Assembly: GCF_039652555.1 (NCBI RefSeq)
Contig: NZ_JBDJAF010000001.1
Coordinates: forward strand, 868,001-932,000
Reading direction: 5' to 3'
DNA: 64,000 bases
Origin: Parafrigoribacterium mesophilum
GTDB lineage: Bacteria; Actinomycetota; Actinomycetes; Actinomycetales; Microbacteriaceae
Both the position numbers and the translations under genes were made by a program. Below are positions 42,871 to 51,147 of the stretch, in pieces. Numbering within the stretch: the stretch's first letter is position 1; every line of letters begins with the position of its first letter. The notes under the pieces are model-generated. The model was not told where the DNA came from and made no database searches. It saw nothing but the letters and a program-made list of their open reading frames with translations.

Positions 42871-42942
42871 CCCGGCGTCGAGCACGAGGCGGCAGAGTGC
42901 GTGAAATTTCGGCCGGGAGCCGCGCGGCGGCGACAATAGGGT

Positions 42943-44415
42943 ATGGCCGAATCAAAAACCGACACCCGTAACACAAACCGCTCCACCACCCCGGTGTCCG
43001 AGACATTCAAGAAATACATCTCAGAAGACTGGGCGCCGCGCAGCGATGCCGTGCCGGAGCCGCGCGCATCAGCGGCGTTCGCGGCCCATCGTCGTCGGGA
43101 GCTCGGCGCGCTTTACCCGGGCAAGCGCATCGTGATCCCCGCCGGAGCCGCCAAGGTGCGCTCGAACGACACCGAGTACCCCTACCGCGCCCACTCCGGG
43201 TTCGCCCACCTCACCGGGTGGGGTTCGGACTGCGAACCTGGCGCCGTGCTCGTGATGGAGCCGGTGTCCGGTGGGGAACACGCGGCGACCGTGTACTTCC
43301 GCGAACGTGCGGACCGCAGCTCCGATGAGTTTTACGCGAATCCCGCCATCGGCGAGTTCTGGATCGGACCGCGCCCGTCTCTGGCCCAGGTGGCCGGAGA
43401 CCTCGACATCCAGACCCGCGGCATCGCTGAATTCGACGCGGTGATCGATTCCGCGGATGCGAACACGCTTCTCGTGCGCGACGCGGACCGGGACATCACC
43501 GACCGCATCGACGGCGCCCGGTTGTTGTCCGCCGATTCGGCGGGAGTGAACCCCGACCAGGACCTGCAGTTGGCCCGGGATCTTTCCGAGTTGCGGCTGG
43601 TCAAGGATTCCTACGAGGTGGACCAGTTGCGTCTGGCTGTCGCGGCGACCAAGCAGGGGTTCGATGATGTGATCGCGGATCTGCCGACCGTGGTGGCGCA
43701 CGCGAAGGGCGAGCGACTGGTCGAAGGCACTTTCAACCGCCGTGCCCGGGCAGAGGGCAACACCGTTGGCTACGATACGATCGCCGCGTCAGGGGAACAC
43801 GCCTGCATCCTGCACTGGACCCGCAACGACGGTCCGGTCCGCGAGGGCGACTTGATTCTGCTCGACGCCGGGATCGAACTGGACAGCTACTACACCGCTG
43901 ACATCACCCGCACCCTGCCGGTGAGCGGCACCTTCTCACCCACGCAGCGGCAGGTGTACGAGGCGGTGCGCGAGGCGGCGGACGCCGCGTTCGCGATCGT
44001 GAGGCCGGGCATCCGGTTTCGGGAGATCCACGCCGCGGCGATGGAGATCATCGCACACAAGACGGCGCAGTGGGGCATGCTTCCCGTGTCGGCAGAAGAG
44101 TCGATGAAGCCGGAGAACCAGTTCCATCGCCGCTACATGGTGCACGGCACGAGCCACCACCTGGGACTGGACGTGCACGACTGCGCGCAGGCCAGGCGCG
44201 ACATGTACCTGGACGGCGTGCTTGAGGCGGGCATGGTGTTCACGATCGAGCCGGGACTGTATTTCCAGCCCGACGACCTCACCGTGCCCGAGGCGTTCCG
44301 CGGTATCGGCGTGCGCATCGAAGACAACATTCTCGTGACGACGGATGGCGCGGAGAACCTCTCCATCGGCATCCCACGCACTGCGGAAGATGTGGAGTCC
44401 TGGTTGGCTCGCTAG
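42943..44415 (+). CDS. pepP: Xaa-Pro aminopeptidase (M24B, aminopeptidase P)
   Basis: 490 residues. Removes N-terminal residues next to proline. The N-terminal AMP_N domain (RRRELGALYPGKRIVIPAG) precedes the pita-bread catalytic domain. Metal ligands: Asp in LLDAGIELDS and TADITRT, His in HGTSHHLGLDVHD, Glu in FTIEPGLYF and GVRIEDN. Length and order match actinobacterial PepP. It converges on the general-stress-protein gene with a hairpin between. Confidence 0.95.
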   Translation: MAESKTDTRNTNRSTTPVSETFKKYISEDWAPRSDAVPEPRASAAFAAHRRRELGALYPGKRIVIPAGAAKVRSNDTEYPYRAHSGFAHLTGWGSDCEPGAVLVMEPVSGGEHAATVYFRERADRSSDEFYANPAIGEFWIGPRPSLAQVAGDLDIQTRGIAEFDAVIDSADANTLLVRDADRDITDRIDGARLLSADSAGVNPDQDLQLARDLSELRLVKDSYEVDQLRLAVAATKQGFDDVIADLPTVVAHAKGERLVEGTFNRRARAEGNTVGYDTIAASGEHACILHWTRNDGPVREGDLILLDAGIELDSYYTADITRTLPVSGTFSPTQRQVYEAVREAADAAFAIVRPGIRFREIHAAAMEIIAHKTAQWGMLPVSAEESMKPENQFHRRYMVHGTSHHLGLDVHDCAQARRDMYLDGVLEAGMVFTIEPGLYFQPDDLTVPEAFRGIGVRIEDNILVTTDGAENLSIGIPRTAEDVESWLAR

Positions 44416-44430
44416 CCTCTGAACGCACTC

Positions 44431-44502
44431 GCCCCCGGTGGTCGAGCCCCGTCGAGACCCCGGTCACCTTCTGGGATCTCGACAAGTTCGATCACCGGGG
44501 GC
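44431..44502. terminator. Long imperfect hairpin between convergent genes
   Basis: Outer arms GCCCCCGGTGGTCGA (44431-44445) and TCGATCACCGGGGGC (44488-44502) pair at 14 of 15; inner GTCGAGACCC and GGGATCTCGAC continue the stem. Probable bidirectional terminator for pepP and the minus-strand gene at 44526. The GGTGGTCGAG...GTCGAGACC core resembles the dispersed palindrome seen elsewhere. Confidence 0.65.
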
Positions 44503-44525
44503 CTACGGGACACGCAGACGCTTGT

Positions 44526-45020
44526 CTACTCCGCCAGCGGCCGCGAAAGCACCTCTTGTGCACGTATGGTCAGCGACGAGTCCACGATGATCTCATACCG
44601 GCCGGCGATCACCTGGTGGATCGACGTGAAGTCGCGGCGACGACGACCCATCGTGTAGGCGACGATCTGGAACAACATCCCGAAGCCCGCCCCGATGATC
44701 GCGGCGGCCCCCACGTACACGATCGCGTTGGGGGTCGACGAGAACATGAACATGAGCAGGCCGAAGAACAGGCCGATCCAGGCACCGCTTGCCGCGCCGC
44801 CGAGAGCCGCGCGGCCGTAAGTGAGCTTGCCGGTGACCCGCTCAACGGTCTTGAGATCGCTGCCGACGATCGACACCTGCTTGACCGGGAACTCCGCTTT
44901 CGCGAGCTTGTCCACCACCGCTTGCGCGTCGAGATAGGTATCGTAAGTGCCCAGCACGTCCCCGGTCGGCAGGGTCGGAAACACCTGACCACGCCGCCGA
45001 AAAGGGCTTTGATTGCTCAC
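44526..45020 (-). CDS. General stress protein 17M-like membrane protein
   Basis: 164 residues from a GTG at 45020 preceded by GGGAGA. The N-terminal domain VLGTYDTYLDAQAVVDKLAKAEFPV with VSIVGSDL is the general stress protein 17M-like fold; then come two transmembrane helices (about 76-95 and 102-122) and a short C-terminal beta part. Conserved in actinobacteria beside a CBS/MgtE_N gene, as here (divergent, 36 bases apart). Exact role unknown. Confidence 0.82.
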   Translation of the reverse strand: MSNQSPFRRRGQVFPTLPTGDVLGTYDTYLDAQAVVDKLAKAEFPVKQVSIVGSDLKTVERVTGKLTYGRAALGGAASGAWIGLFFGLLMFMFSSTPNAIVYVGAAAIIGAGFGMLFQIVAYTMGRRRRDFTSIHQVIAGRYEIIVDSSLTIRAQEVLSRPLAE

Positions 45021-45056
45021 CGCGTTATTCTCCCATGCCCAGACTAGGGTTGTACC

Positions 45057-46382
45057 GTGAGCGCCACCAGAGTCTTCGCCGCCCGGCTGGCCGGGTGTTC
45101 CGTTTTCGACCCCGCCGGCGACAAGGTCGGCCGGGTCCGCGACGTTCTCGTCGTCTACCGGCGCAAGAACTCCCCCCGGGTGGTCGGGCTGGTTGTCGAG
45201 GTCCCTGGTCGGCGTCGGGTGTTTGTCTCGATCGGCCGCGTAACGAGCATCGGCTCGGGCCAGATCATCACCACGGGCCTGATCAATCTGCGCCGATTCG
45301 AGCAGCGCGGCGGCGAGGTGCGCATCATCGCCGAGATTCTCGGCCGCAAGGTTGCCCTGGTCGACGGCAGCGGCACCGCGACCATCGAAGACGTCGCCCT
45401 GGAGCAGGGGTCGACAGGAGAATGGGCGGTGACCGACCTGTTCGTGCGACGCCCGAAGTCGAGCCCGTCGCCGTTCGCCAAGGGCCATACGTTGTTCGTG
45501 CACTGGGGCGACGTGCGGGAGAACGCAGCGAAGGGCGAGGCGCAGTCCGCAAGCCAACTGCTGGCCACCTACGAAGACCTCCTGCCCGCCGACCTGGCCA
45601 ACACTCTCCTCGACCTGCCCGAGCCCCGGATGCTGGAAGTGGCGGAGGAACTGTCCGACGAGCGGCTGGCCGACGTGCTCGAGGAGATGCCGGAAAGCGA
45701 GCAGGTGGGCATCATCAACCACCTGGGCGACGCGCGCGCGGCCGACGTGCTCGATCAGATGCAGCCGGATGACGCGGCCGATCTCATTGCGCAACTGCCG
45801 GATGACCGCGGTGAGGCGCTGCTGACCCTGATGCAGCCCGAGGAAGCCGACGACGTGCGGATGCTGCTGCTCTACGCGCCGGACACCGCCGGCGGTCTGA
45901 TGACCACCGACCCGATCATCGTGTCGGCCGACGCGACGGTGGCCGAAGGCCTCGCCCTGATCCGCCGCTACGACCTGGCCCCCGCGCTCGGCGCCGCCGT
46001 GTGCGTCACCTTGCCGCCGTACGAGCCGCCCACCGGACGGTTCCTCGGCATGGCGCACTTCCAGCGGATGCTGCGCTACCCGCCCATGGAGCGACTCGGT
46101 ACGCTGGTCGACCAGAAGCTCGAACCGGTGCAGGCCAGCGCCTCCGCTGCCGAAGTGGCCCGCATCCTGGCCGCATACGACCTCGTGTCCGTGCCCGTGG
46201 TCGACACCAACCACCGACTGGTCGGGGTGGTGACAATTGACGATGTCCTCGACTATCTACTGCCGGATGACTGGCGAAGTCACGACGAAGACGAACCGGC
46301 GAATCTGGTTCGCGCCGACACCAGCCCGCTGACCATAGCCGAAGCAACAGGAAGGAGGAACGTCAATGGCCCGTCGCACTGA
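45057..46382 (+). CDS. PRC-barrel/MgtE_N/CBS-domain protein
   Basis: 441 residues, GTG start. Two PRC-barrel-like repeats (about 5-160), an MgtE N-terminal superhelical domain (LLPADLANTLLDL, LEEMPESEQVGIINHL, MQPDDAADLIAQLPDD; about 175-275) and a CBS pair (about 280-415, with VPVVDTNHRLVGVVTIDDVLDYL). The MgtE transmembrane channel is missing, so this is a soluble regulator, probably sensing Mg2+ or nucleotide, not a transporter. It overlaps the DUF1003 gene by 17 bases. Confidence 0.9.
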   Translation: MSATRVFAARLAGCSVFDPAGDKVGRVRDVLVVYRRKNSPRVVGLVVEVPGRRRVFVSIGRVTSIGSGQIITTGLINLRRFEQRGGEVRIIAEILGRKVALVDGSGTATIEDVALEQGSTGEWAVTDLFVRRPKSSPSPFAKGHTLFVHWGDVRENAAKGEAQSASQLLATYEDLLPADLANTLLDLPEPRMLEVAEELSDERLADVLEEMPESEQVGIINHLGDARAADVLDQMQPDDAADLIAQLPDDRGEALLTLMQPEEADDVRMLLLYAPDTAGGLMTTDPIIVSADATVAEGLALIRRYDLAPALGAAVCVTLPPYEPPTGRFLGMAHFQRMLRYPPMERLGTLVDQKLEPVQASASAAEVARILAAYDLVSVPVVDTNHRLVGVVTIDDVLDYLLPDDWRSHDEDEPANLVRADTSPLTIAEATGRRNVNGPSH

Positions 46383-46869
46383 AGTCAGGCTCGATTCGCC
46401 CAAGGGGCTGCGCACCTCTTTCGTTCCCCGCTTCGGGGAACCCAGTGACCGGTTCGGTCGCTTCACCGAAGGCGTCGCGCGCGCGATGGGCACGCCGTGG
46501 TTCCTGTTGTTCCTCACGGTGTTCTGTGCGCTCTGGCTCACCTACAACGTGTTGGCCCCCGGGCCGTGGCGGTTCGACTCCGCCGCCAACGGATTCACCG
46601 CCCTCACCCTGATGCTGTCGTTGCAGGCGTCCTACGCCGCGCCGCTCATCCTGCTCGCCCAAAACCGACAGGACGACCGGGACCGCGTGCAGATCGAACA
46701 GGACCGGCAGCGTTCGGAGCGTAATCTCGCCGACACCGAGTTCCTCGCCCGCGAGGTGGTCGCTCTGCGCGTTGCCGTGCGGGAGCTGGCGAGCCGCGAC
46801 TTCATCCGAGCGGAGCTGAGAGCCTTGCTTGAGGAACTCGACAGGGATGAGGAGTCTGTGACGGAGTGA
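46366..46869 (+). CDS. DUF1003 membrane protein
   Basis: 167 residues, GGAAGGAGGA before the ATG. Two transmembrane helices (about 44-63 and 76-100) linked by the conserved APGPWRFDSAANGFTALTL turn, then a charged coiled-coil tail (NRQDDRDRVQIEQDRQRSE). DUF1003 proteins regularly follow CBS/MgtE_N genes in actinobacteria; the overlap here suggests a complex. Confidence 0.9.
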   Translation: MARRTEVRLDSPKGLRTSFVPRFGEPSDRFGRFTEGVARAMGTPWFLLFLTVFCALWLTYNVLAPGPWRFDSAANGFTALTLMLSLQASYAAPLILLAQNRQDDRDRVQIEQDRQRSERNLADTEFLAREVVALRVAVRELASRDFIRAELRALLEELDRDEESVTE

Positions 46870-46888
46870 TCCCGTCCCGCCCGCATCG

Positions 46889-48010
46889 ATGAACCCACCG
46901 CACGAAGTGATCCCGCCCGGACTGGAGGGTCTCGAAGCCGATGTCTGGCGTGCGCTGAGCCAGGTCGTGGACCCCGAGATCCGCAAGCCGATCACCGGCC
47001 TGGACATGGTCAACGAGATCACGGTGACGGACGCCGGCGCAGCCACCGTGGGCGTCAAACTGACGATCGTCGGATGCCCGGCCTCGCGCAAGATCGAAAC
47101 CGACGTCACCGCGGCCGTGGCGGCAGTGCCGGGCATCAGCTCGGTCACGGTGGACATCGCGGTGATGTCCCGTGCCGAACGCACCGCACTGACCGAGAAA
47201 CTGCACGGCACGAAGCGGGGCACCCAATTCGGGCCGGACTCCCCCACCACGATCTACGCGATCACCAGCGGCAAGGGAGGCGTGGGCAAGTCGACGATCA
47301 CCGCCAATCTCGCGGTCGCGCTGGCCGAGAAGGGTCTCGCGGTCGGCATCCTCGACGCGGACGTGTTCGGCTTCTCCATCCCCGGCATCCTAGGGCTGGT
47401 GCATGACGGCGTCGCCGCGAAACCGACGCGCGTCGGGGACATGATTCTGCCGCCGATCAGTTACGAGGTCAAGGTCATTTCGATCGGCATGTTCCTCGGT
47501 CCGTCGACCGGTTCAGGGAGCGGCGCCGCGGTCGCCTGGCGTGGGCCCATGCTGCACCGCACCATCTCGCAGTTCCTCACCGATGTCTACTTCGGCGAAC
47601 TGGACATTCTGCTGCTCGACCTGCCGCCCGGAACCGGCGATATCGCGATCTCGGTCGGCCAGTTGCTACCGCACGCTCAGGTGATCGTCGTGACGACACC
47701 GCAGCCCGCTGCGGCCGATGTGGCCGAGCGCAGTGGAATCGTCGCCAGGCAGACCGGCCAGAGCGTGCTCGGCGTGGTGGAGAATATGGCCGGTCTCGTG
47801 CAGGCGGACGGAAGCGTGCTCGACCTGTTCGGCTCTGGCGGCGGGGCCGCGGCGGCGGAACGGCTCGGCGTTCCGGTCCTCGCGTCTGTGCCGCTCAGCG
47901 TGGCTCTGCGGGTGGGCGGGGATGCCGGGGCGCCGGTGGTGCTCACACAACCCGAGGACCCGGCATCGGTCGCCATCCGCGCGTTAGCGGACCGGCTCGC
48001 GACCCGCTAG
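46889..48010 (+). CDS. mrp: Mrp/NBP35-family Fe-S carrier ATPase
   Basis: 373 residues. N-terminal MIP18/DUF59 domain (about 10-100), then the ParA-like ATPase with deviant Walker A SGKGGVGKST near residues 128-137 and Walker B LLLDLPPGTGD. The C-terminal CxxC that many Mrp proteins use to bind a bridging Fe-S cluster is absent (NMAGLVQADGSVLDLFGSG occupies the place), as I also recall for mycobacterial Mrp. Follows DUF1003 by 19 bases; its TAG overlaps the stop of the minus-strand microprotein gene (CTAG). Confidence 0.93.
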   Translation: MNPPHEVIPPGLEGLEADVWRALSQVVDPEIRKPITGLDMVNEITVTDAGAATVGVKLTIVGCPASRKIETDVTAAVAAVPGISSVTVDIAVMSRAERTALTEKLHGTKRGTQFGPDSPTTIYAITSGKGGVGKSTITANLAVALAEKGLAVGILDADVFGFSIPGILGLVHDGVAAKPTRVGDMILPPISYEVKVISIGMFLGPSTGSGSGAAVAWRGPMLHRTISQFLTDVYFGELDILLLDLPPGTGDIAISVGQLLPHAQVIVVTTPQPAAADVAERSGIVARQTGQSVLGVVENMAGLVQADGSVLDLFGSGGGAAAAERLGVPVLASVPLSVALRVGGDAGAPVVLTQPEDPASVAIRALADRLATR

Positions 48011-48105
48011 CGGCGGGTGGGGACGCGACGGTAACCGTCGCGTCCGGCGACGGTGACGGTCCCAACGACCGAAGCGATAAGAACGATGAAAAGGCCGAGT
48101 GCCAT
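48007..48105 (-). CDS. 32-residue membrane microprotein
   Basis: The frame reads MALGLFIVLIASVVGTVTVA followed by GRDGYRRVPTRR: one transmembrane helix, then a basic, arginine-rich tail. AAGGAG lies nine bases before the ATG at 48105. The stop overlaps that of mrp in the palindrome CTAG. Such a tiny protein is normally missed, but the ribosome-binding site, amphipathic design and clean fit between mrp and the divergent lysR gene support it. I recall similar short proteins ending in RDGYRRVPTR from other Microbacteriaceae, not verified. Confidence 0.65.
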   Translation of the reverse strand: MALGLFIVLIASVVGTVTVAGRDGYRRVPTRR

Positions 48106-48197
48106 GGTGCCTTGCTCCTTGCTGTCTCCTCCATTGCACCCGAGTTAACCAATAAGCACAATCGAATGTTTCTACACCAATCGTGTAGCTTTACTAC

Positions 48198-49130
48198 ATG
48201 GACGTGCGACGGTTGGAACTGCTGCGCGAGCTCGCAGAGCGCGGCAGTATCACCGCGGTTGCGCGGGCGACCTCCCGCACCGCATCCGCGGTCTCGCAAC
48301 AGCTCAAACTGCTCGAACGGGAGGCAGGAACCCCGCTGACCGAGCGGTCCGGGCGCGGGGTCGTGCTCACCGTCGCGGGCCGGATGCTCGCCCAGACGGC
48401 GACGGACGTGGCAGTGGCGTTGGAGCGCGCCTCGGCGGTGTGGACGGAATTCACGCACGCACCCAGCGGCGAAGTCACGCTGGCGACCTTCCCCACCGCG
48501 GGGCAGATGTTCCTCCCCGGGTTGCTGACCGCTGTTGCCGCGATCCCTGGACTCGAGTTGGTGTGCACCGACCGCGACCCGGCGATGCTGGAATTCGCCG
48601 ACCTCACCTCGGACTTCGATGTGGTGCTCGCGTACACGCTGGAAGGCCCGCGGAGCTGGAGCAAGCGGGCGCTCACCGCGGTGCCGCTGATGAGTGAACC
48701 ACTGGACATTGCGTTGTCGCCGCACCACCGGCTGGCCGGCAAGACGAAACTCACCGCAGCGGACGTGGTTGACGAGGAATGGATCGGCGTTCCCGTGGGG
48801 TTTCCGTTCGACCGGGTCATGCTGGAGATCGAAAGTCTCACCGGGCGGCCCGCGAACGTGATTCAGCGCTTCAGCGACACCCGAGTCACCGAGGCGCTGG
48901 TCGCATCCGGCCACGGTCTCGCGCTGGTCCCCCGCTACACGGCTCACGGGGTGGGCGAGCGCCTGCTCGAGCTTCGTCCGCTGGTGGGAGTGCGAGCGGT
49001 GCGGGACATCGTCGCTCTCGTGCGTCCCGACCGCGCCGAGCGGCCGTCGGTGCGGGCGGTACTCACGGCGCTGCGCCGGCAGGCGGCCCTGGTCGCCGAG
49101 CGGCACGCCGAGAGTTTCCGTTCCGGCTGA
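48198..49130 (+). CDS. LysR-family transcriptional regulator
   Basis: 310 residues. N-terminal winged helix: DVRRLELLRELAERGSITAV and TASAVSQQLKLLEREAGTPL, then the linker helix and the two-lobed substrate-binding domain from about residue 90. The target is probably the divergent microprotein/neighbour region (48106-48197), but no LysR T-N11-A box was confidently found. Its 3' end forms half of the terminator at 49117-49168. Confidence 0.93.
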   Translation: MDVRRLELLRELAERGSITAVARATSRTASAVSQQLKLLEREAGTPLTERSGRGVVLTVAGRMLAQTATDVAVALERASAVWTEFTHAPSGEVTLATFPTAGQMFLPGLLTAVAAIPGLELVCTDRDPAMLEFADLTSDFDVVLAYTLEGPRSWSKRALTAVPLMSEPLDIALSPHHRLAGKTKLTAADVVDEEWIGVPVGFPFDRVMLEIESLTGRPANVIQRFSDTRVTEALVASGHGLALVPRYTAHGVGERLLELRPLVGVRAVRDIVALVRPDRAERPSVRAVLTALRRQAALVAERHAESFRSG

Positions 49131-49168
49131 CTGTGCCTGTTGCGCCGGGCACACTTAGCCGGAACGGA
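49117..49168. terminator. Bidirectional terminator between lysR and tatB
   Basis: Arms of 21 bases (49117-49137 and 49148-49168) pair except at two positions, with a 10-base loop. The left arm includes the lysR stop codon. Position between convergent genes fits shared termination. Confidence 0.75.
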
Positions 49169-49177
49169 CACAATTGC

Positions 49178-49549
49178 TTAGGTTGCCTCGCTGTCGAAGG
49201 GCGCAGTCTGCCCGGCATCCTTCAGTTTGCGCAGCGCCGCCGAGGCGGACTCCGCCGCCTCGCGCTCCACGGCCTTGGGAAATGCCGGCCCGTCGTCGTC
49301 GTCCAGCAGTGCCTCACGGATGATCCGCCGTGGGTCGTACTGGCGCGGGTCGAGTTTCTTCCAATCGACCTCGTCGAAATCCGGGCCCATTTCCTCGCGC
49401 ATCCGGCCCTTGGCATCCTCGGCCATCCGGCGCAGCGACTTCACGAAGCGCGCGAACTGGGCTGTGTAGTGCGGAAGACGCTCTGGCCCAAGCAGAAACA
49501 CCGCGATCACGGCAATCACGAGAAGCTTGTCGAAGGTCAACCCGAACAT
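49178..49549 (-). CDS. tatB: Sec-independent protein translocase subunit TatB
   Basis: 123 residues. N-terminal helix FGLTFDKLLVIAVIAVFLLGPERLP (residues 2-26) with the conserved GPERLP hinge, then an amphipathic helix (FARFVKSLRRMAEDAKGRMREEMG) and an acidic tail. This is the cargo-receptor subunit of the twin-arginine translocase with TatC, which is not in the window. Divergent from the O-methyltransferase gene. Confidence 0.92.
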   Translation of the reverse strand: MFGLTFDKLLVIAVIAVFLLGPERLPHYTAQFARFVKSLRRMAEDAKGRMREEMGPDFDEVDWKKLDPRQYDPRRIIREALLDDDDGPAFPKAVEREAAESASAALRKLKDAGQTAPFDSEAT

Positions 49550-49626
49550 CAGTTCAGACTAACCGTTGCAGCGCGCCACGGCGTCCTGTGCCGGCATCTC
49601 GCCTACGCTGGAGACGAGGAGACAGC

Positions 49627-50259
49627 GTGACATACAAGCAATTGAACTGGAAGTTCGCGGAAGAGTTCGTCGCCGAGCGGCCGGACATCGCGGGCGTTCG
49701 GCAGCACGCCCTCGAACTGGGAGTGGAAGCGATCTCCCCGGCGATGGGAGCACAGGTCGCGGTGCTCGCCGCGGCGACCGGCGCGTCGAACATCATCGAG
49801 ATCGGTACCGGCCTCGGTGTGAGCGGGCTGTGGTTGTTCAGCGGTGCCCCGCACGCCATGCTCACCTCGATCGACACCGAGAACGATTATCAATCCAGCG
49901 CCCGACGTGCGTTCCTCACGGCGGGAATTCCGGCGAACCGAGTACGGTTGATCGCCGGACGCGCCCAGGATGTTCTGCCCAGGATGAACGAGCAGTCCTA
50001 CGATCTCGTGCTCGTGGATGCCGACCCCGGGTCGGTCCTGGAATACGTCGAACACGGCATCCGGCTGGTCCGTCCCGGCGGCACCGTGCTGGTCGCACAC
50101 GCGCTGTGGCGAGGGCGGGTAGCCGACCCCGCGCACCGAGACGACACGGTGGCGGTGTTTCGAACGCTCCTGGGCGAGATCGCGGACTCCGACGCCGTGA
50201 TCAGTGCACTGTCCCCGGTGGGCGACGGACTGCTTCAGATCACCCGAGTGGCAGAGTGA
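49627..50259 (+). CDS. SAM-dependent O-methyltransferase
   Basis: 210 residues from the GTG at 49627 (GAGGAG upstream). Rossmann methyltransferase of the caffeoyl-CoA/catechol type: EIGTGLGVSGLWLF binds SAM, then TSIDTEND, and the metal-site DLVLVDADPG; C-terminal VRPGGTVLVAHALW. Its usual neighbour in actinobacteria is the tatB/mrp/sigE region, matching here. Substrate unknown. Stop overlaps the NUDIX start (GTGA). Confidence 0.9.
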   Translation: MTYKQLNWKFAEEFVAERPDIAGVRQHALELGVEAISPAMGAQVAVLAAATGASNIIEIGTGLGVSGLWLFSGAPHAMLTSIDTENDYQSSARRAFLTAGIPANRVRLIAGRAQDVLPRMNEQSYDLVLVDADPGSVLEYVEHGIRLVRPGGTVLVAHALWRGRVADPAHRDDTVAVFRTLLGEIADSDAVISALSPVGDGLLQITRVAE

Positions 50260-50711
50260 TCGATCGTTTCCAGGTCGTGCCTGCGGCCTACGTCATATTT
50301 CGCCGCAACTCCAAGGTGCTCCTGCAACTGCGCAAGAACACCGGCTACCGAGACGGACACTGGGCCGCGGGAGCCGCTGGACACGTCGAAGCCGATGAGT
50401 CGGTACTGGCGGCCGCCTGCCGTGAGGCGGCCGAAGAATTGGGCGTCGTCATCGCACCGGGCAATCTGACGCCGCTGACGACGATGCACCGCAGCCACGG
50501 CAATCATCAGCCGATCGACGAGCGTGTGGACTTTTTCTTCCAATGCACGACGTGGCAGGGCGAGCCGCGCTTGATGGAGTCGTCGAAGTCGGCGGCGCTC
50601 ACCTGGTTCGATCTCCAGGCGCTACCCAACCCGGTCGTCCCGCACGAACTCGTCGTGTACGAATTGTTGCGAGACGGCACCGTCCCGCCGATTCTGACCT
50701 TCGGCTTCTAG
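50256..50711 (+). CDS. NUDIX hydrolase
   Basis: 151 residues, GTG start. The Nudix box GHVEADESVLAAACREAAEELGV (residues 45-67, given here as its key positions G45, E49 region, R59-E60, E63-E64) is complete. Likely pyrophosphohydrolase on a nucleotide or dinucleotide substrate. Translationally coupled to the O-methyltransferase. After its stop, a small stem-loop GCACC-TTTCG-GGTGC (50715-50729) precedes the convergent DUF3117 gene. Confidence 0.92.
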   Translation: MIDRFQVVPAAYVIFRRNSKVLLQLRKNTGYRDGHWAAGAAGHVEADESVLAAACREAAEELGVVIAPGNLTPLTTMHRSHGNHQPIDERVDFFFQCTTWQGEPRLMESSKSAALTWFDLQALPNPVVPHELVVYELLRDGTVPPILTFGF

Positions 50712-50745
50712 AAGGCACCTTTCGGGTGCGTCCCTGGCGAGGCGC

Positions 50746-50928
50746 CTACTTCGTCGCCGCCGCTGCGACAACTCCGGCAAGAGCGTCGTGAAGTTCCTTC
50801 GCCTCGGCATCGTTGACCGAAACCACCAGACGACCGCCACCTTCCAGCGGCACGCGTACGATAATCAGGCGACCCTCCTTTACAGCCTCCATTGGGCCGT
50901 CACCGGTCCTCGGTTTCATGGCTGCCAT
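50746..50928 (-). CDS. DUF3117 protein
   Basis: 60 residues from the ATG at 50928 (AAAGGGG upstream); an ATG nine codons earlier lacks a site. The conserved core MAAMKPRTGDGPMEAVKEG and RVPLEGGGRLVV is the small actinobacterial DUF3117 family of unknown function. Upstream, 50929-51147 (219 bases) holds nothing recognised and presumably its promoter. Confidence 0.9.
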   Translation of the reverse strand: MAAMKPRTGDGPMEAVKEGRLIIVRVPLEGGGRLVVSVNDAEAKELHDALAGVVAAAATK

Positions 50929-51147
50929 GAGTAGTCCCCTTTCGTTGTCCTTCATCTATTATCCCGCATTTTTTCTGCTCTCGGGAATACCGACCGTTCC
51001 GTGCGATGTGGGTGAACCGCTAAGAAGTGCGTCACGCGCGCCGCAGACCCTAGTCGTTGCCTGACTTTTTGGCCGCGGATGACACTGGGAGCGCGGCAAT
51101 AAAAAAGACCACAATTAAGAGCTCGCGCGAGGAGTCCTCGACTGGGA

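Noticed and set aside
45057..46382. MgtE magnesium channel
   Set aside because: MgtE_N and CBS domains are present but there is no transmembrane channel domain; the protein ends hydrophilic.
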